DNA of 64,000 bases from Paraphysomonas bandaiensis. Lineage: Eukaryota; Chrysophyceae. Location of the stretch: assembly GCA_965644295.1 (NCBI GenBank), contig CBFFRP010000108.1, forward strand, positions 124,001-188,000, given 5' to 3'. A program made the translations under genes and the position numbers. Below are positions 15,001 to 26,900 of this stretch, one piece after another (the stretch's first letter is position 1; every line of letters starts with the position of its first letter). A model generated the notes under the pieces. The model was not told the DNA's origin, searched no databases, and saw only the letters and a program-made list of their open reading frames with translations.

Positions 15001-17528
15001 AGAAAATACGCTAGTGACTCCAAGAGAGGACGCTGACTCTGAATATAGTCAAAATCAAGACGCCACTGAGATAGATGTCTATTTAATAGTGAACTCCAAT
15101 GCACATACTGTTGAGGGGAAGACAGCCTTTTCTCGAGCATACTCACAATCGCAACATTGTCATTACAAAGCACTTCGAGATCTGTGCAGCTTGAATTAAG
15201 AATCGATTCTTCTGTAAATAACACATCGTTGCACTTTCGACGAAGTGGTTCAACATAGGAGTCGATGAAAGCAGTCGTTATTTCGGTTTTCCTGTTGATG
15301 TTCTCTATTTTTTTCACCACATCTAGCCAGGCCGACAGCATGCAATTCGAATGATCTAGAAACTTTGATGCTCGCAGCTGCGCTGTTAAAGAGGACATGC
15401 TATCAAAGTGAGCTAGAAGTTTCATTCGTTTTGCACATCGGATTCCGAATCGTACCCAGAAATATTGGTTGAAGGCCCCTTCAACGGCTACGCTATTAAA
15501 CAATCCATTCTTCGGGCTATCGAGCCGTACTTCTCCAAGCAGTTTTACTACAATTAATTCTACGACATGATTCAGTATTTCAGTGGAGTTGATATAACGC
15601 ATTTCGCGGCACATGATACTCACGTCATCGGCCAGAATTACTCTTGAATCAAGAAACAACCGGAGAAGGTCGAGGAACAAAGTGCTGTGTGCCGGCAATA
15701 GGGGGTGGTTGCAAGAGACAAGGGTGAGAAACCTAGTCCACTGTCGCTGATGCGTAGTCTCAGAGTTGAGAAATTTATGGAGAATAGCTCGAAGTTCAGT
15801 AGCTATTCGATCAGGTGTCATAAGCTGCGAATCAAAGGAAACCGCCACTTCAAAGGCATCTAGATAAGCTTTCAACTCCGCTTTGTCAATAGGCTTCTCC
15901 TGAAGATACCGCAGTAACGCCGTTGGGTCAGAATTGCCTAGAGTTCTCAGAAACTGAAACCAAGCTAGTACATCAACTATGTACATCCGCCCTTGTAGCA
16001 CGTGTGCTGTAGCGACCTCTAAGAATGCATCAAGATAACTTGCCAATTTCCCCTTCCTGCATATCTCATAGAGTTCCATGACGTCTTTCAACTGTCGCCG
16101 ATTGCCAATGAAGCGACAAAACTGCTGACGGAGGGCGTCTTGCAAGCAAGGCAGAGGGCCCGTAGTCGTAATGTTGTCGTAGCAGAGTACTAAAAGCTCT
16201 TCTAAGTCAAGAAGAGATCTTGTGGCAGGTGCACCGTGCTTCACAATGGCTTCAATATCCACTGATATTATGGCTGCAGGATTCCACTCTTTCGCTCGTT
16301 TTACCGCTTGATTCAGGTTCCGAATAAAGACTTGCACGGGGCCCGCTCCCATCTTGGAGAATGCGTCCTTGACCATCATGACTATTCCAGAGTGACAATC
16401 CACTTTCCTATCCAAGAGCGCATGGAATTGGACTAAAGGGACCAATTCATGGATGGTCTCCACGAGTTGTCCATCCAGTCTTGCTTGTACCTGTTGGTGT
16501 ATAAACGGCATGACGTAATCCCAGATACGTGGATGGTTGTGTACGAGAGCCAATCCCGTTGCATTCCATTGGTATAAAACTACAAAAAAATTTACGGTTG
16601 ATATTAAAAACTCGTTGAAGTAGTCTACCCAATGATGGAAATGCCTTTGTAAATATAGTGCAATCATTATCATGAGAGGAAAGTTAGATTCATTTCGTTG
16701 ATCTCTCAACAGTCGACATACGCTGATAGCATCCAGTCTCCAAGAGCTTAGGTTATCCAATAGATTAAGCACGTCATTTGCACTTTCATCAATAGTTCGA
16801 GACATCAGTTCAAGCAGTTGTCGCAATTGGCTGGATAAAGGCGGTAAATGCCGAGCCGATACTTTAGCAGAGATTCCCATGCAGGTGCAGTTTCTCCTTG
16901 CCAAGATAATTTGATTTCCAACGCTATAGGTTACTAGAATGACAGAAATAGTGACTGGTACGACCATCACGGCGTTCTCGTTGAGAAGCTGCACCCAGTC
17001 TTCAGTGGAGTACGACCACCACAATTTTGTAAAAGAATGTGTTTTACTCGGCAATTGAATCACAACACTTTTAGCGTGCTGATGCTTTTCACATGACCTT
17101 GCAACTTGTAATAAGTTTTGAATAAAAGTTGTGATGTCGGGACTATTGAAAACAGAAGTTTCCATTTGACAGGGAATAAATGCAATTGCGTTCTCAGCGT
17201 TTTTGGCGTTCCCATCAAAATCTTTAACCATCCAATTTTTCTGTCTTGATGTTTTTAAAGGACCTGCTTTCACAACACGGTCGCCAGGCAAACGACCGCT
17301 ACGATACTCTGTATTCGATGCTGACCCATAAGAAAATGTTATGGCATCGAGGCCTTCTTCGTTAAACATCGAGCCACATTTCTTCTCTCCAAATACATCA
17401 ATTTTTATAGGTATGGCGGGTAATTTTAACCTAGAAGGTGTCCTACAGAGTTCATTTAAGGTAAATGGAGACAACGTATAATAATTCTGTTGCATTGCAC
17501 CTGTTTTCGCTTGGATCAGTACCAACAT
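1..17528 (-). CDS. Mysterin (RNF213)-like giant AAA+ protein with VWA, IQ and CbxX-type AAA domains, 3' partial
   Basis: At least 5,800 residues, starting at the first ATG after an in-frame stop (17528) and running off the left edge. Only one intron is seen (1316-1432), and it splits the P-loop codon of GNPGTGKT. A first P-loop, GSTGCGKT, lies near residue 1643. A VWA domain follows with an intact DxSxS MIDAS (DKSGS, D1842). Then come GETGVSKT (G2249) with Walker B FFDE (D2446) and the sensor-like AACNP, and GPPGSSKT (G2732) with FMDEAGLPEEE (D2809) and ISNH. The last two resemble the AAA3/AAA4 modules of RNF213. An IQ motif sits near 4865, an RG-rich stretch near 4893-4922, and two CbxX/CfqX AAA domains lie at the C-terminus (P-loops at 5361 and near base 530), each with IDEAYAL. 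I see no RING-type Cys/His pattern, so ubiquitin-ligase activity is not supported by sequence. Family identity is confident; function (large ATPase ring protein, cytosolic) is inference. Confidence 0.85.
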
Positions 17529-18593
17529 GTACTGAGGAAGAGGTTTCCATCTGATTCATATGAGGATGATATCTTGCATCTTAAAGAGTTAGGGATCTGT
17601 GCTAAGATTTCTAGTGAGTTCAATAAGATTATATGATATCATGTTGTTATGATGTCTAGCTATCTGGATGCTGCATTGGATTGCATGCGGTATCTATTTC
17701 CAAAAATCCTAAAATAGGACAAAAGTGGATATCTTTCAAACCTGAAAAATCGGGATCCTCAGAAAAGTCTGGGCCCTCCACGAGCCGAGCCAAAAAACAG
17801 TCCTATATTACCAATATGATATAAGATAATTAACTTATTAACTACCTGAGGCCGTTCTTATGGTGGGTGAAACACATATACATACATGCCTATATTATTT
17901 TTGTGTCTCTTCTCTTTTTGATAGTAAAAAAAAGATTATTTTTGACCATGGAGTGGACAGAAATCATCTTACAGGCATACCATTGTGATATATTTGGAAC
18001 CTTGAGTCATAATTTTGTTACCATGAGTTGTACCAAACCTGCTCTATGTCGAGTAGGTTGAGCGCTTGTGTTGATTCTAACGATGTCCTTGAACCAATGC
18101 TTTACATCATGCCAATATGTCAACACATACTGTGCCATGCCAATATATATATGGCATGAAACCCCCCTTATCATAACAAACAGAGGGTTTTGTCTGTTTA
18201 TCCTAGAAAAAGGAGAATATTTCTACAAAAACTTGGGGTTTTATGAAAAAAAGTCAGTACCAAGCGAACGACAAAAAATTCTGTCACCATAAAGAGAGTG
18301 ATCACCATATATCGGTCACCAGAACTATACCAGTGGTATATGAACAAAAATACGAAAATACTGAGTATGAAAATTGGAACACCGGACAGAGTGATGTGGT
18401 ATACAGTGCTGTATATACACTACTCCTCTCCACTGCAGTTCCAGAGCGAGTACAGGAGCGTGAGTGAAGTGGAAGTGAGAAAGGTATATCTCATATCAAC
18501 CAATCGGAGAAGGTGTTCTCTATACACCAGCGAGAGAATGCGTATGTGAATATGAGAGTGAGGAGCTGATTGTATACATATACAGTAGCAGAT
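17529..18593. other. Intergenic region, head-to-head promoters
   Basis: About 1.06 kb between the divergent mysterin-like gene and the gene at 18594. It is AT-rich and holds only short frames without recognisable motifs. Near 18400-18440 are a TGCTGTATATACAC element and a CCACTGCAG element of the kind found upstream of other genes here. No RNA gene was seen. Confidence 0.5.
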
Positions 18594-21544
18594 ATGCTCA
18601 ATCTCCGTGACCTCATTTATGGCACAAGTCAACCCTCTGAACCCGATATCGACACCCAGGACGATCAGACGGGTGATGGAGATGTTGAGAGTGATGAAGA
18701 GCCTCAGTACAGGTGAGAAGTGTGATTACAGGTGAATAGGCTGATAGATTATTGCAATAGGCCGTTAGGTCCGTTCTACTCTTCCACTCCTCGTATACGA
18801 AGAAAACACCTTCCTGATGTCTACTGGGAGTCACCACAGGTATGAGAAGGCCCTCCCCCCTCTCCTTTTCCTCACAATACATACAGGTGAAGTATCAACA
18901 CACTGCCCCTTTCTTTTTACCAGGACAGATGACATATTACCGATTCGGTCGACGGGAACAGGCGATACCTGTGACTCACAGGAGGATGGTAAGGGCTGCA
19001 TGGGAACAAGCTCTGCATGGTGGAGATGTCAAGTCAGCTGTGCAAGTAGGTTATGATGATATCGATCCATTTTGGGTGTTGACTGTGATGTAAGGTCCTC
19101 AAAGTGATGCTCCGAATTGAATCAGTGGAGTATGCAGATTTCTACAAATTCGTAACTGTATTGCGAGAGAGACATGGTAAGCTTTCATCGGCTCACTTTG
19201 CGTCACCGTATAATGATGTTAATGTTGCTTTGCACAGGTGTAACTGTATCGGAAATTGGCCTCATCGCAAGTACGGCTATAAAACTCAAACTGCATCCTG
19301 CACGTCGCGCGGCTACTGCACGAGCTGTGTTGGAAATGTTTGTGGAGCTCTTATCTGCCACATCGTCACCCACAGATGGTCTCTTGTCGCAAGGCGCTGA
19401 GCGTGCGATTGATTTATTGAACCGGTACCTTACCACGCGGGAAATGCATGGTGATGGAACACTCCTTGCGCTGCTTGGTGTGCTTCATGTATCTCGGGTG
19501 GTGGAGGCGGCATTGATTGTTGACTCTATATCTCCCAGCCTTCCTGATGTTGCTCGGAATCCATTCCTCTATAGTCGCTGTGTGCATACGTTACAGCGGT
19601 ACTGTGCACTCTACTCCATGTACGTCATTTCCCCTTCTTCTTCTCTTTTAATATATGTGCAGCCGTGTTGGAGAGGATCGGAGGCAGGAATTTAGACGAG
19701 TGCTGCAGGAAGCTGAAACACATCTGACAAGAGCTGCTAAGGTGGAGGATAACGGTCATATTCTAGATCTAATGGCTCTTTATGCTGCTTACATGCACAT
19801 TGCCCGTGATTCGACCGAGGTGTGGGCGGTTTTGAATATTCATGTCCGACGCTATTTAACTTACTGGTAGGCGGATAGCTTGACGACAGACATGGCCACT
19901 ATGTCCGATCATGGCCGGCATTTACGCCTTCTCTACCTCGTCACTTGTCGTCCAGATGAAGATAGAGAAGTTTTGGAAGCAGCACGGCATGCATTACTAC
20001 ATGACAGCAGCAAGTTAGTATGCCCTTTGCGTCGTGCTCTGGCCTGTGTGCATTTGCATCGTTTAGGAGCACTCACTGACGCCGAGTTAGTGGCTGTGCT
20101 CTGTTCCTGTCTAGAGTCCTCTCCACCGTCACTGAAATCCGGTAAAGTCGGTAAGATGCAGTGTGGATTGGGGCCACTCCAACACTCTCTGTGGAAGCAT
20201 CTCGCCCACCTTTTGGGCCCCTTATCTGTGACTGACAATGAAAGGCCACTCTCAACCGCCAGCACTGCAGGCAAGCGCATATCATCCGATGCACTTATGG
20301 CAACTCTAACCCCGGCTAACCGCAAGAGAGCATTTGACGCACTTTATGGGAGTAATGGCTCATGCTCTTCAGGTATCAGAGAATCTCTTGTGATGGGTTC
20401 CTTACGGGATGACAACATCAACATCGATTCCTTTAGAGCAAGGGAATACTCTCTGGAGCTGAGCGGCGTGTATGCTGGAGAAGAAATTTCTACTGCTGCC
20501 GATGATACATGTTCTCCCTCTGATGCAGGCGATACCCCACCTGATGGTGCTAGTCATGTTGCAAGTGTCTCATCTCATAATCCTATTGATGATGCCCCTT
20601 CTGTTGATAGTAATGCAAAAGAGGAAATGGCTACCGTGGCATATATACGGGAGAGTCGAAGCTGGTGGGTAAGCAGTGGGTATATCTTTTCCGCACCTTT
20701 TATTGGGGATGAGTTTCCGTGGAGTGTGCTGAGTTGCACCACAGAAGCTATGGAGAAGTCGGCTGTTGCTCGTCATACAACGCGCGATCGTGACCAATTG
20801 GATGATTGTTCACGTGTGAATATATGGTCGGCGGAAGTGGCGAATATGTGTGGGGAAGGTCTAGAGGTGGGGGATGGTGGTCCATGTTCTCGAGAAGGCA
20901 CACAGCGTACGGACGGTGCGGCCAATAGTGAAAGTAGTAGTGTTGAAGGAGAGCCGAGTGCTGAGTTAGAGAGTACCAGTATTGGAGAAAGGGATTTGTT
21001 TTTGGCATTCATTCACTGGTGTCAGGAGGGCTTTCCTCTCCCCCCTCAGCACCAAACTCTTTTAGATCAACGACCGGAATCTCTGTCAGCGTTTGCAGTT
21101 AGGAAGCGGTCATATGACTTGGAGGGGTCATCACCCCACTGGCGACCCTGGTTTAAACGCAGATACACAAACCTTGCGACACTGATGCGTAGAGTAGCGT
21201 CCATGGACAAACTCTTATACCTGGAAGCAGGGAAGGGACTACTGGAGACTCTGTGTTATCAGGCTGTGGTGTGTAGCCACATAGCCGGGGATCAGGATGG
21301 AGTGTTCCAGTCCCGAGTGGCCCAACTGCTAGTACAGCACGGGGAAGGAAATGATGACGCCTTACGATGTGTAGCTTACTTGCGTAGTATGAATTTTGAC
21401 GTTGTGCGCGCAGTAAAAGTGGGAAATACACTCAAGGCTCATGGAGCTGACGTATATATACCTCCGCCTCAGATAACTCCGTTGCCACCAAATGAAGTGA
21501 TTTTGACGTCCAGTCCGTTGACGGCTTCATACCAGCCATTATGA
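18594..21544 (+). CDS. Unrecognised 881-residue protein, probably helical
   Basis: Seven exons assembled by splice sites and frame: 18594-18712, 18761-18839, 18887-19049, 19105-19176, 19238-19619, 19663-19819 and 19871-21544, summing to 882 codons. The introns are 43-61 bp. The N-terminus is acidic (DTQDDQTGDGDVES). Residues about 90-330 are rich in Leu/Ala helices (WEQALHGGDVKSAVQ, LNRYLTTREMHGDGTLLALL) and could form helical repeats. A low-complexity acidic middle (about 470-660) precedes a conserved-looking C-terminal part (HWRPWFKRRYTNLATLMRR). There is no signal peptide, membrane segment or catalytic motif. The junction at 19049/19105 is the least certain. I do not recognise the family. 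A scaffold or complex subunit is only a guess. Confidence 0.75.
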
Positions 21545-22503
21545 AATGATTTAGTTAATTTTGTATATATTACTGTATTTGTTTGCGTAAGTAATGGGTT
21601 GATTTTGCTATCGTTTCAATGTTTTAATATCAAGGCCTCCCAAAAATTTCAAACACAGGGCAATACGTGATTAACTATTAATAACAAGCTACCACTACAG
21701 ACAAGCCTATGATATTAGATGCCTGAACGACAAACAACGATACGGTTAAAAATATGCTGGTCATGCCACGTTGGATACATTTGACTAGATATATACAAAA
21801 CCGTACATACAGTTGTACATTCTCTGCCACAAACACCTTGCATAGTTATGAAAATCATTATGAAAATATCTAATTCACCTGTTGAATGGCGACTAGGTGG
21901 CGGTTGCTCTCATCAGAGCGTTGCATCACATGTGAGTAACGAGGCCACACGCGAAAGGATGGTACGGCTTGCCAACTGATTCAACTCGTAAATATGATAC
22001 AAAGTCCTCCCGAAACCATGCATGAGAGTATTGAAATATATATCACACATTTGTTCCATATCCTGTTCACCGACTTAGTGTCGTATATTACACCTATACT
22101 TCCACATAACAGTTAAGGTACTCTACTCTCAATAAATTCTTATCAGCTGTGTACGTGGAGGTATATAAATGCAGCACACTCATCTAGATATCCATACGAT
22201 AGATATGCATGATTATGTACTGCTGTGTACAGAACAGTACTGCTGTGTACAGAACAGTACTGCTGTGGATGTACTGCTGTGGATGTACTGCTGCATCTAC
22301 CACAAACACACCATCAACTATACGAACGTAGATACGTATACGAGTGTACCCCAGTACAAGATGTGTCGCGGCGTACTTATCAACATATACGGATCTACAG
22401 GTACTGCTGTTGTATAGATGCACAAGTGTATGTATGATACATAACACAATGCACAATTAACCAAACTCAGAGCTCATAACATAATTATCAAGAGTCGTCT
22501 ACA
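21545..22503. other. Intergenic region with promoter-like repeats
   Basis: About 960 bp, AT-rich, between two genes on the same strand. Nothing coding was recognised. The last 300 bp hold the tandem repeat listed separately and another ACTGCTGTTGTATAG element about 100 bp before the next start codon, so this is the likely promoter of the dioxygenase gene. Confidence 0.5.
22217..22294. repeat. Short tandem repeat of a GTACTGCTGT core
   Basis: Two perfect 20-bp units (GTACTGCTGTGTACAGAACA) at 22217-22256 are followed by two 14-bp units (GTACTGCTGTGGAT) at 22257-22284 and a partial unit. Each 20-bp unit contains GTACTGCTGTGTACAG, which is partly palindromic. The array lies 210-290 bp upstream of the dioxygenase start. 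The same core recurs upstream of other genes in the window. Confidence 0.85.
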
Positions 22504-23349
22504 ATGTGGAAAGGACGAAGTGCTGCAGATTATGCATCAGAGGTCCGAAATAACGGTTATACGATCTTAAGAGGCTTCATAGCCACACATCTTATAGACG
22601 ATATGGCACATGCATTTCAACCACTTATAGACACACGTATTGCAAGAGGACCCCCAGATAGAGGTCCTAGTCGGTATTATACTACTCTACCTTTCTCCCG
22701 TCCCTTTGCAGAGGAGTCCTTATATGCCCACCCCTTCCTGTTGCAAATCTTGAAGGATATTATTGGGGAAAACTGCGTTATGTGCCAACTAGCTGCAGAT
22801 ACACCCTTACTTGGTAGTACAAATCAACCCATTCATCGTGATGCTGCTGGGTTATTTGCTGACATACCTGGCTATGTGGAAACACCTCCTTATCAGCTTG
22901 CATTCAATTTTCCTTTGTGTGACATATTGGATACAAGTATTGGCCCCCTCGAGATATCTAAGAACACGCATATGCTGACATCTAAAGAGCAGGATGATCT
23001 TATTGCGTCAGGTAATATTGAGTTGGAGCCGGTGTTGATGAAAAAGGGTGATGCCTTAATTAGAGATGTTCGTGCTCTTCACAGAGGTACTCCCAACGTC
23101 ACTGAAACTCCTCGACCGATGGTGGTTATTGGCTATTCTTGCAAGTGGTTGCGCCGACCGGAAGTTGGGATTAGCATTCCACAAAGCAGTTATGATTCAA
23201 TGGGTTCAGCCGCTCGAAATTTACTCAGATTTGAGGCCGTCGTTCCGGATGATGCAGATATGCAGTACGATGGCGTTGAGAGATATGATGCTGCCGTTCT
23301 CACGCAGTCATCCGGCAAGAGTATAAATATTGCAGATAATGTCAGGTGA
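22504..23349 (+). CDS. Phytanoyl-CoA dioxygenase (PhyH) family enzyme
   Basis: 281 residues, single exon, ATG at 22504. Members of this Fe(II)/2-oxoglutarate dioxygenase family hydroxylate carbon alpha to a carboxyl or thioester, or modify small molecules. The HxD iron ligands are visible in PIHRDAAG. The distal His is in RALHRGTPN and the 2-oxoglutarate Arg in RPMVVIGY. The N-terminal YTILRGFI is the usual PhyH opening. There is no peroxisomal PTS1 at the C-terminus (ends NVR) and no clear targeting peptide, so it may be cytosolic. The substrate cannot be read from sequence. The catalytic set is complete, so an active enzyme is expected. Confidence 0.88.
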   Translation: MWKGRSAADYASEVRNNGYTILRGFIATHLIDDMAHAFQPLIDTRIARGPPDRGPSRYYTTLPFSRPFAEESLYAHPFLLQILKDIIGENCVMCQLAADTPLLGSTNQPIHRDAAGLFADIPGYVETPPYQLAFNFPLCDILDTSIGPLEISKNTHMLTSKEQDDLIASGNIELEPVLMKKGDALIRDVRALHRGTPNVTETPRPMVVIGYSCKWLRRPEVGISIPQSSYDSMGSAARNLLRFEAVVPDDADMQYDGVERYDAAVLTQSSGKSINIADNVR

Positions 23350-23923
23350 TGAGAAAGCGTTTAGTCTACTAATATTGTATAAAACATGACCAGCAAGTAT
23401 TGCTTGTGTTATTGGTTACTGTCGTTAATTTCAGTAAGTTGTATTATGAGTATATGTTCGACTTCATTGAAATTTTTTCAGACATCAGCGACAAATCAGA
23501 AATAAATAATGAGTGCATTACCCGACATATCTATTCTTCCAATACTTCTAAAAATATTGTCTGTCATTTATATTCGACTCAAGTCTTGCACAAACTCAGA
23601 GATATGGTACACCAGGCACTAGGTTCCCAACTCCTTTATTTTCGTGATGCGAGCACCTCATTGTAATCAGAAGCAATACAGAACACATACTTTTTTGTTA
23701 CCATGATGCTTATTGTGATGCTATAGTATCATGGTTTAAACAATTGTTGCAATATTATTATAGCTTTTGATTTTGTTTTGATGAAGCAAAATAAATCAAT
23801 ATACTCACTAATTCTTTCTCGTAAGTTTTCTACCTCACTATAATACAGTACTAGTCTATGATTCACAAAACACAACTATCTCCGTATTGTAATTCCGCAT
23901 ACCGGCCGCCCCCCTCTACAATA
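23350..23923. other. Convergent 3' intergenic region
   Basis: 574 bp between the 3' ends of the dioxygenase and the deubiquitinase gene. AT-rich, with short frames only. I see nothing to annotate beyond probable polyadenylation sequence. Confidence 0.5.
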
Positions 23924-26900
23924 TCACTTAACAAATCGATGAATACTAAGGATTTGGTACCTGTTGTTACTAGCTGTGGCACCCTCTGCCTTCACAGATG
24001 GCACCTGAATTCCTAACTTGGGGAGCTGAGCTCCAGCTTCAGAACAGTCCAGTTCGGTATGAATAGTGTACTCCGGATAATGCACCAAAAACACCTCCCA
24101 CACAGACTTTGACGTTGCAGAAGTGTCTGATAAAAAGGATGGGTTGACCACTAAGTCCGTTGTATCAGGGCATGGGTCACCTTCCACTACTCCTGAGTAC
24201 ACTTCCAGGGTAGGTGTCGAGTCATGTACACGAGAAATGTAATGCGGAATATTTTGTTTGCACACGACTGCTAGGCGCACTGTGGCCAAGTCTAGCTCCC
24301 CTGTGATGACGGAGAGGCGGTGTACAACGGATTCAAACGTATCATCTTCACGGATGTAGCTCAAGCAAGGTCCAGAGTTTGACGGTACCGGTTTAGCAAA
24401 ATTCATATAGAGTTCAAATCTATGAACCGCCACAGGAAAAGAACGCATACGAACGCCCGCACATAGCGGAGCGCATCCAGTCATATTTTTCCACTCTTCT
24501 ACAGTCACGTACTGCACACCCAAACTATGAATAGGAAACGAAGCACAGTCAGAGCTAAAGTAATCAACCCAACTGCCAGGGAGTGTGTATAACTGTGAGG
24601 AAGACAATAAGATATTACCAACCTGATGGTTGAATATGGTGAACGCAATAATGGCTGGGTGAGACGTCATAGGTGAAATTTGCGACAGCTGTATCATTTT
24701 AAACCAAGGATATTCACGATAATCAAAAGCATCCATGTCTGTCCCAGATTCATTTTCAGTGGAAATAGCTGAAATCTTCGGTTTTACGTTCCTAACGTTC
24801 GCATCATGAATAGGGCGCTTTCCGCTGCAAATTTCGTTCTCGTCTTGTGAAAACTCACCAGTCATTTCCGTGTTGGATGCCACAAGATTTCCATGGTGCT
24901 GGATCTCATCCGTAAGACATATATGGTGCCTAACTATCCGTAAAAGGTCATCTAAATGCATCGCTGAATCAGCCGGAACACGAATATATATACGATTTAG
25001 AGAGACAAATTCATCGGGCACGGGGAGGACTCCAGATGGCCAAGTAATTTCTTTATATACTGGCGAGAGGTCCATTACAGTGCTGACATTGCGTGCCTTC
25101 AACTGCTCGGAGTATAGCGCTGCAGCCTGAGGAAAAATCCTTTCAGAAAGCCATGTCATACGTTCTGAACGCATTCGATCATCTACAAGAATAAATTCAA
25201 GTCCTCTTTGAGGTGTGTCAATGTCTACAATAGGGAACGGCACACATCCAATTTCTAGACTATATTTCTTCGATACCAGGGAGTTAATGAACTTCTCGAG
25301 GGTGCATCCTTTAATGCGAGCAGACACAAACATTGATTTGCCTACACTTGTCTTCGTTATTTTCCCAATCGACAGCCGGTGTTGATCTGGGAACTGCAGA
25401 AGCCTCGACACTTCACTCGAAATTTTCGTGCATGGAATATCCCTAGAAAGAATGATGCCATCGCCGTTAAAAAAAGAGTCATATATATCGTCGTTTTGCG
25501 GTATTCCGTGATGGAGAGCTTGTATCCATAAGCCTGTATTTCTCCTAAAGTATCCGCCAAAATATATATCTTTTTGAGGTTGAGTATGTACCAGTACTTT
25601 ATAGGCCTCAAATTTCAAATATTTTTTAAGTCTAATGAAAGGTGACTGGCCCATGTTTTTCATATCATCATCTGAGACATCTGAATGCCGTTCTCCGGGA
25701 AGACAGCCAATTATATCTCCGCTCTCCACATCCCAATTTTTTAAAGTCAACACTTCTCGGGTATTTATTTCCTCCACTTGAAGTGGAGATATCATGTTGA
25801 CTATATCTATGTCCTTCCAAGAAACGGGTACAGAATAACCAAATCTTTCAAATGCAGCCGCCACCATATCCTTTCCAGTCGCATGCAGCGTAGACATAGT
25901 ATCATTCTCCTGGAATATAGAATGTCCGATATAGATCAGTGGGACTGCAGTAGCGAAAGAAAGAAAGTTAGAATCAGCCGCGGTTCTCCCTAAGGGCGAG
26001 TGCGGAAGGGTGAATTTCTCATCAAACATCTTGAAGAATACTAAAACAGATGTTGTAGTGCTTTGATTTCTCGACTCCCTCAATGCATTCAAGAGATCGT
26101 GCTTTAATTCACCGAATTCTGCGTACAATTCATCATATATATCATGTGCAAGAATATTGAAGGGGGCTGTCCCTTTCCCAATACCGCAACCTTCAAATGG
26201 ATCAAATGATAGCTGCAAGTGCGGAGGACAGAAGGTTTGCGCAACAGTAGTTAGAATGTGTGACTCTTTTTCACGAATGGATTGAATCTTCTCAACTAGC
26301 ACAGGATCGTTATATTCATCAAACAGGTGAACAAAGTAGCATGGTGGTCGATGCTCATCAACGATATTAACAAGTTCTCCGATAGTCACTGGATTTTGCA
26401 CACGAAATAATCCTCCATCTAAATATTCTCCTCTCCATATCTCTATATTTAACAGCACATCACATATATCGAAAAACAAGAACAATTGATGTATAGAACA
26501 TAAATATCACATAGTGCGCGGTGATCGAGACGTACGGTTAATACCTATCATATCTGCACTAGTACCGAGTTCATCTGCAATGGCCAGCAATAGGCCGAGA
26601 TACAGGCCACCTCGTATGAACTTCAAAGACCTAACATTCTGATGGCTAAGGAAATCGTCTTCTGAAGTGAATTCATGGAACATCGAAATGTCTTCGTCAA
26701 GAAAATATTTCACTGAAACGAAGCTGTCAATATGTTTCTGCATTATTAGTTCCTCTAGTTTTTTCGTCCTCTCTTCTTCAAGCCGAAGGTTTAGTTCATG
26801 AGGAATTTTGACAGATGACATTATCTGTAAAGTATTAGCTGCAGGACACTACACAATATATATACCACTGCACTCTACCTGTGCAGACTCTGACTCTCGA

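Noticed and set aside
19868-19870. Premature TAG or stop-codon reassignment in the gene at 18594-21544
   Set aside because: A 51-bp GT-AG intron (19820-19870) of the genome's usual size removes the stop and keeps the frame; all other genes use TAA, TAG and TGA as stops.
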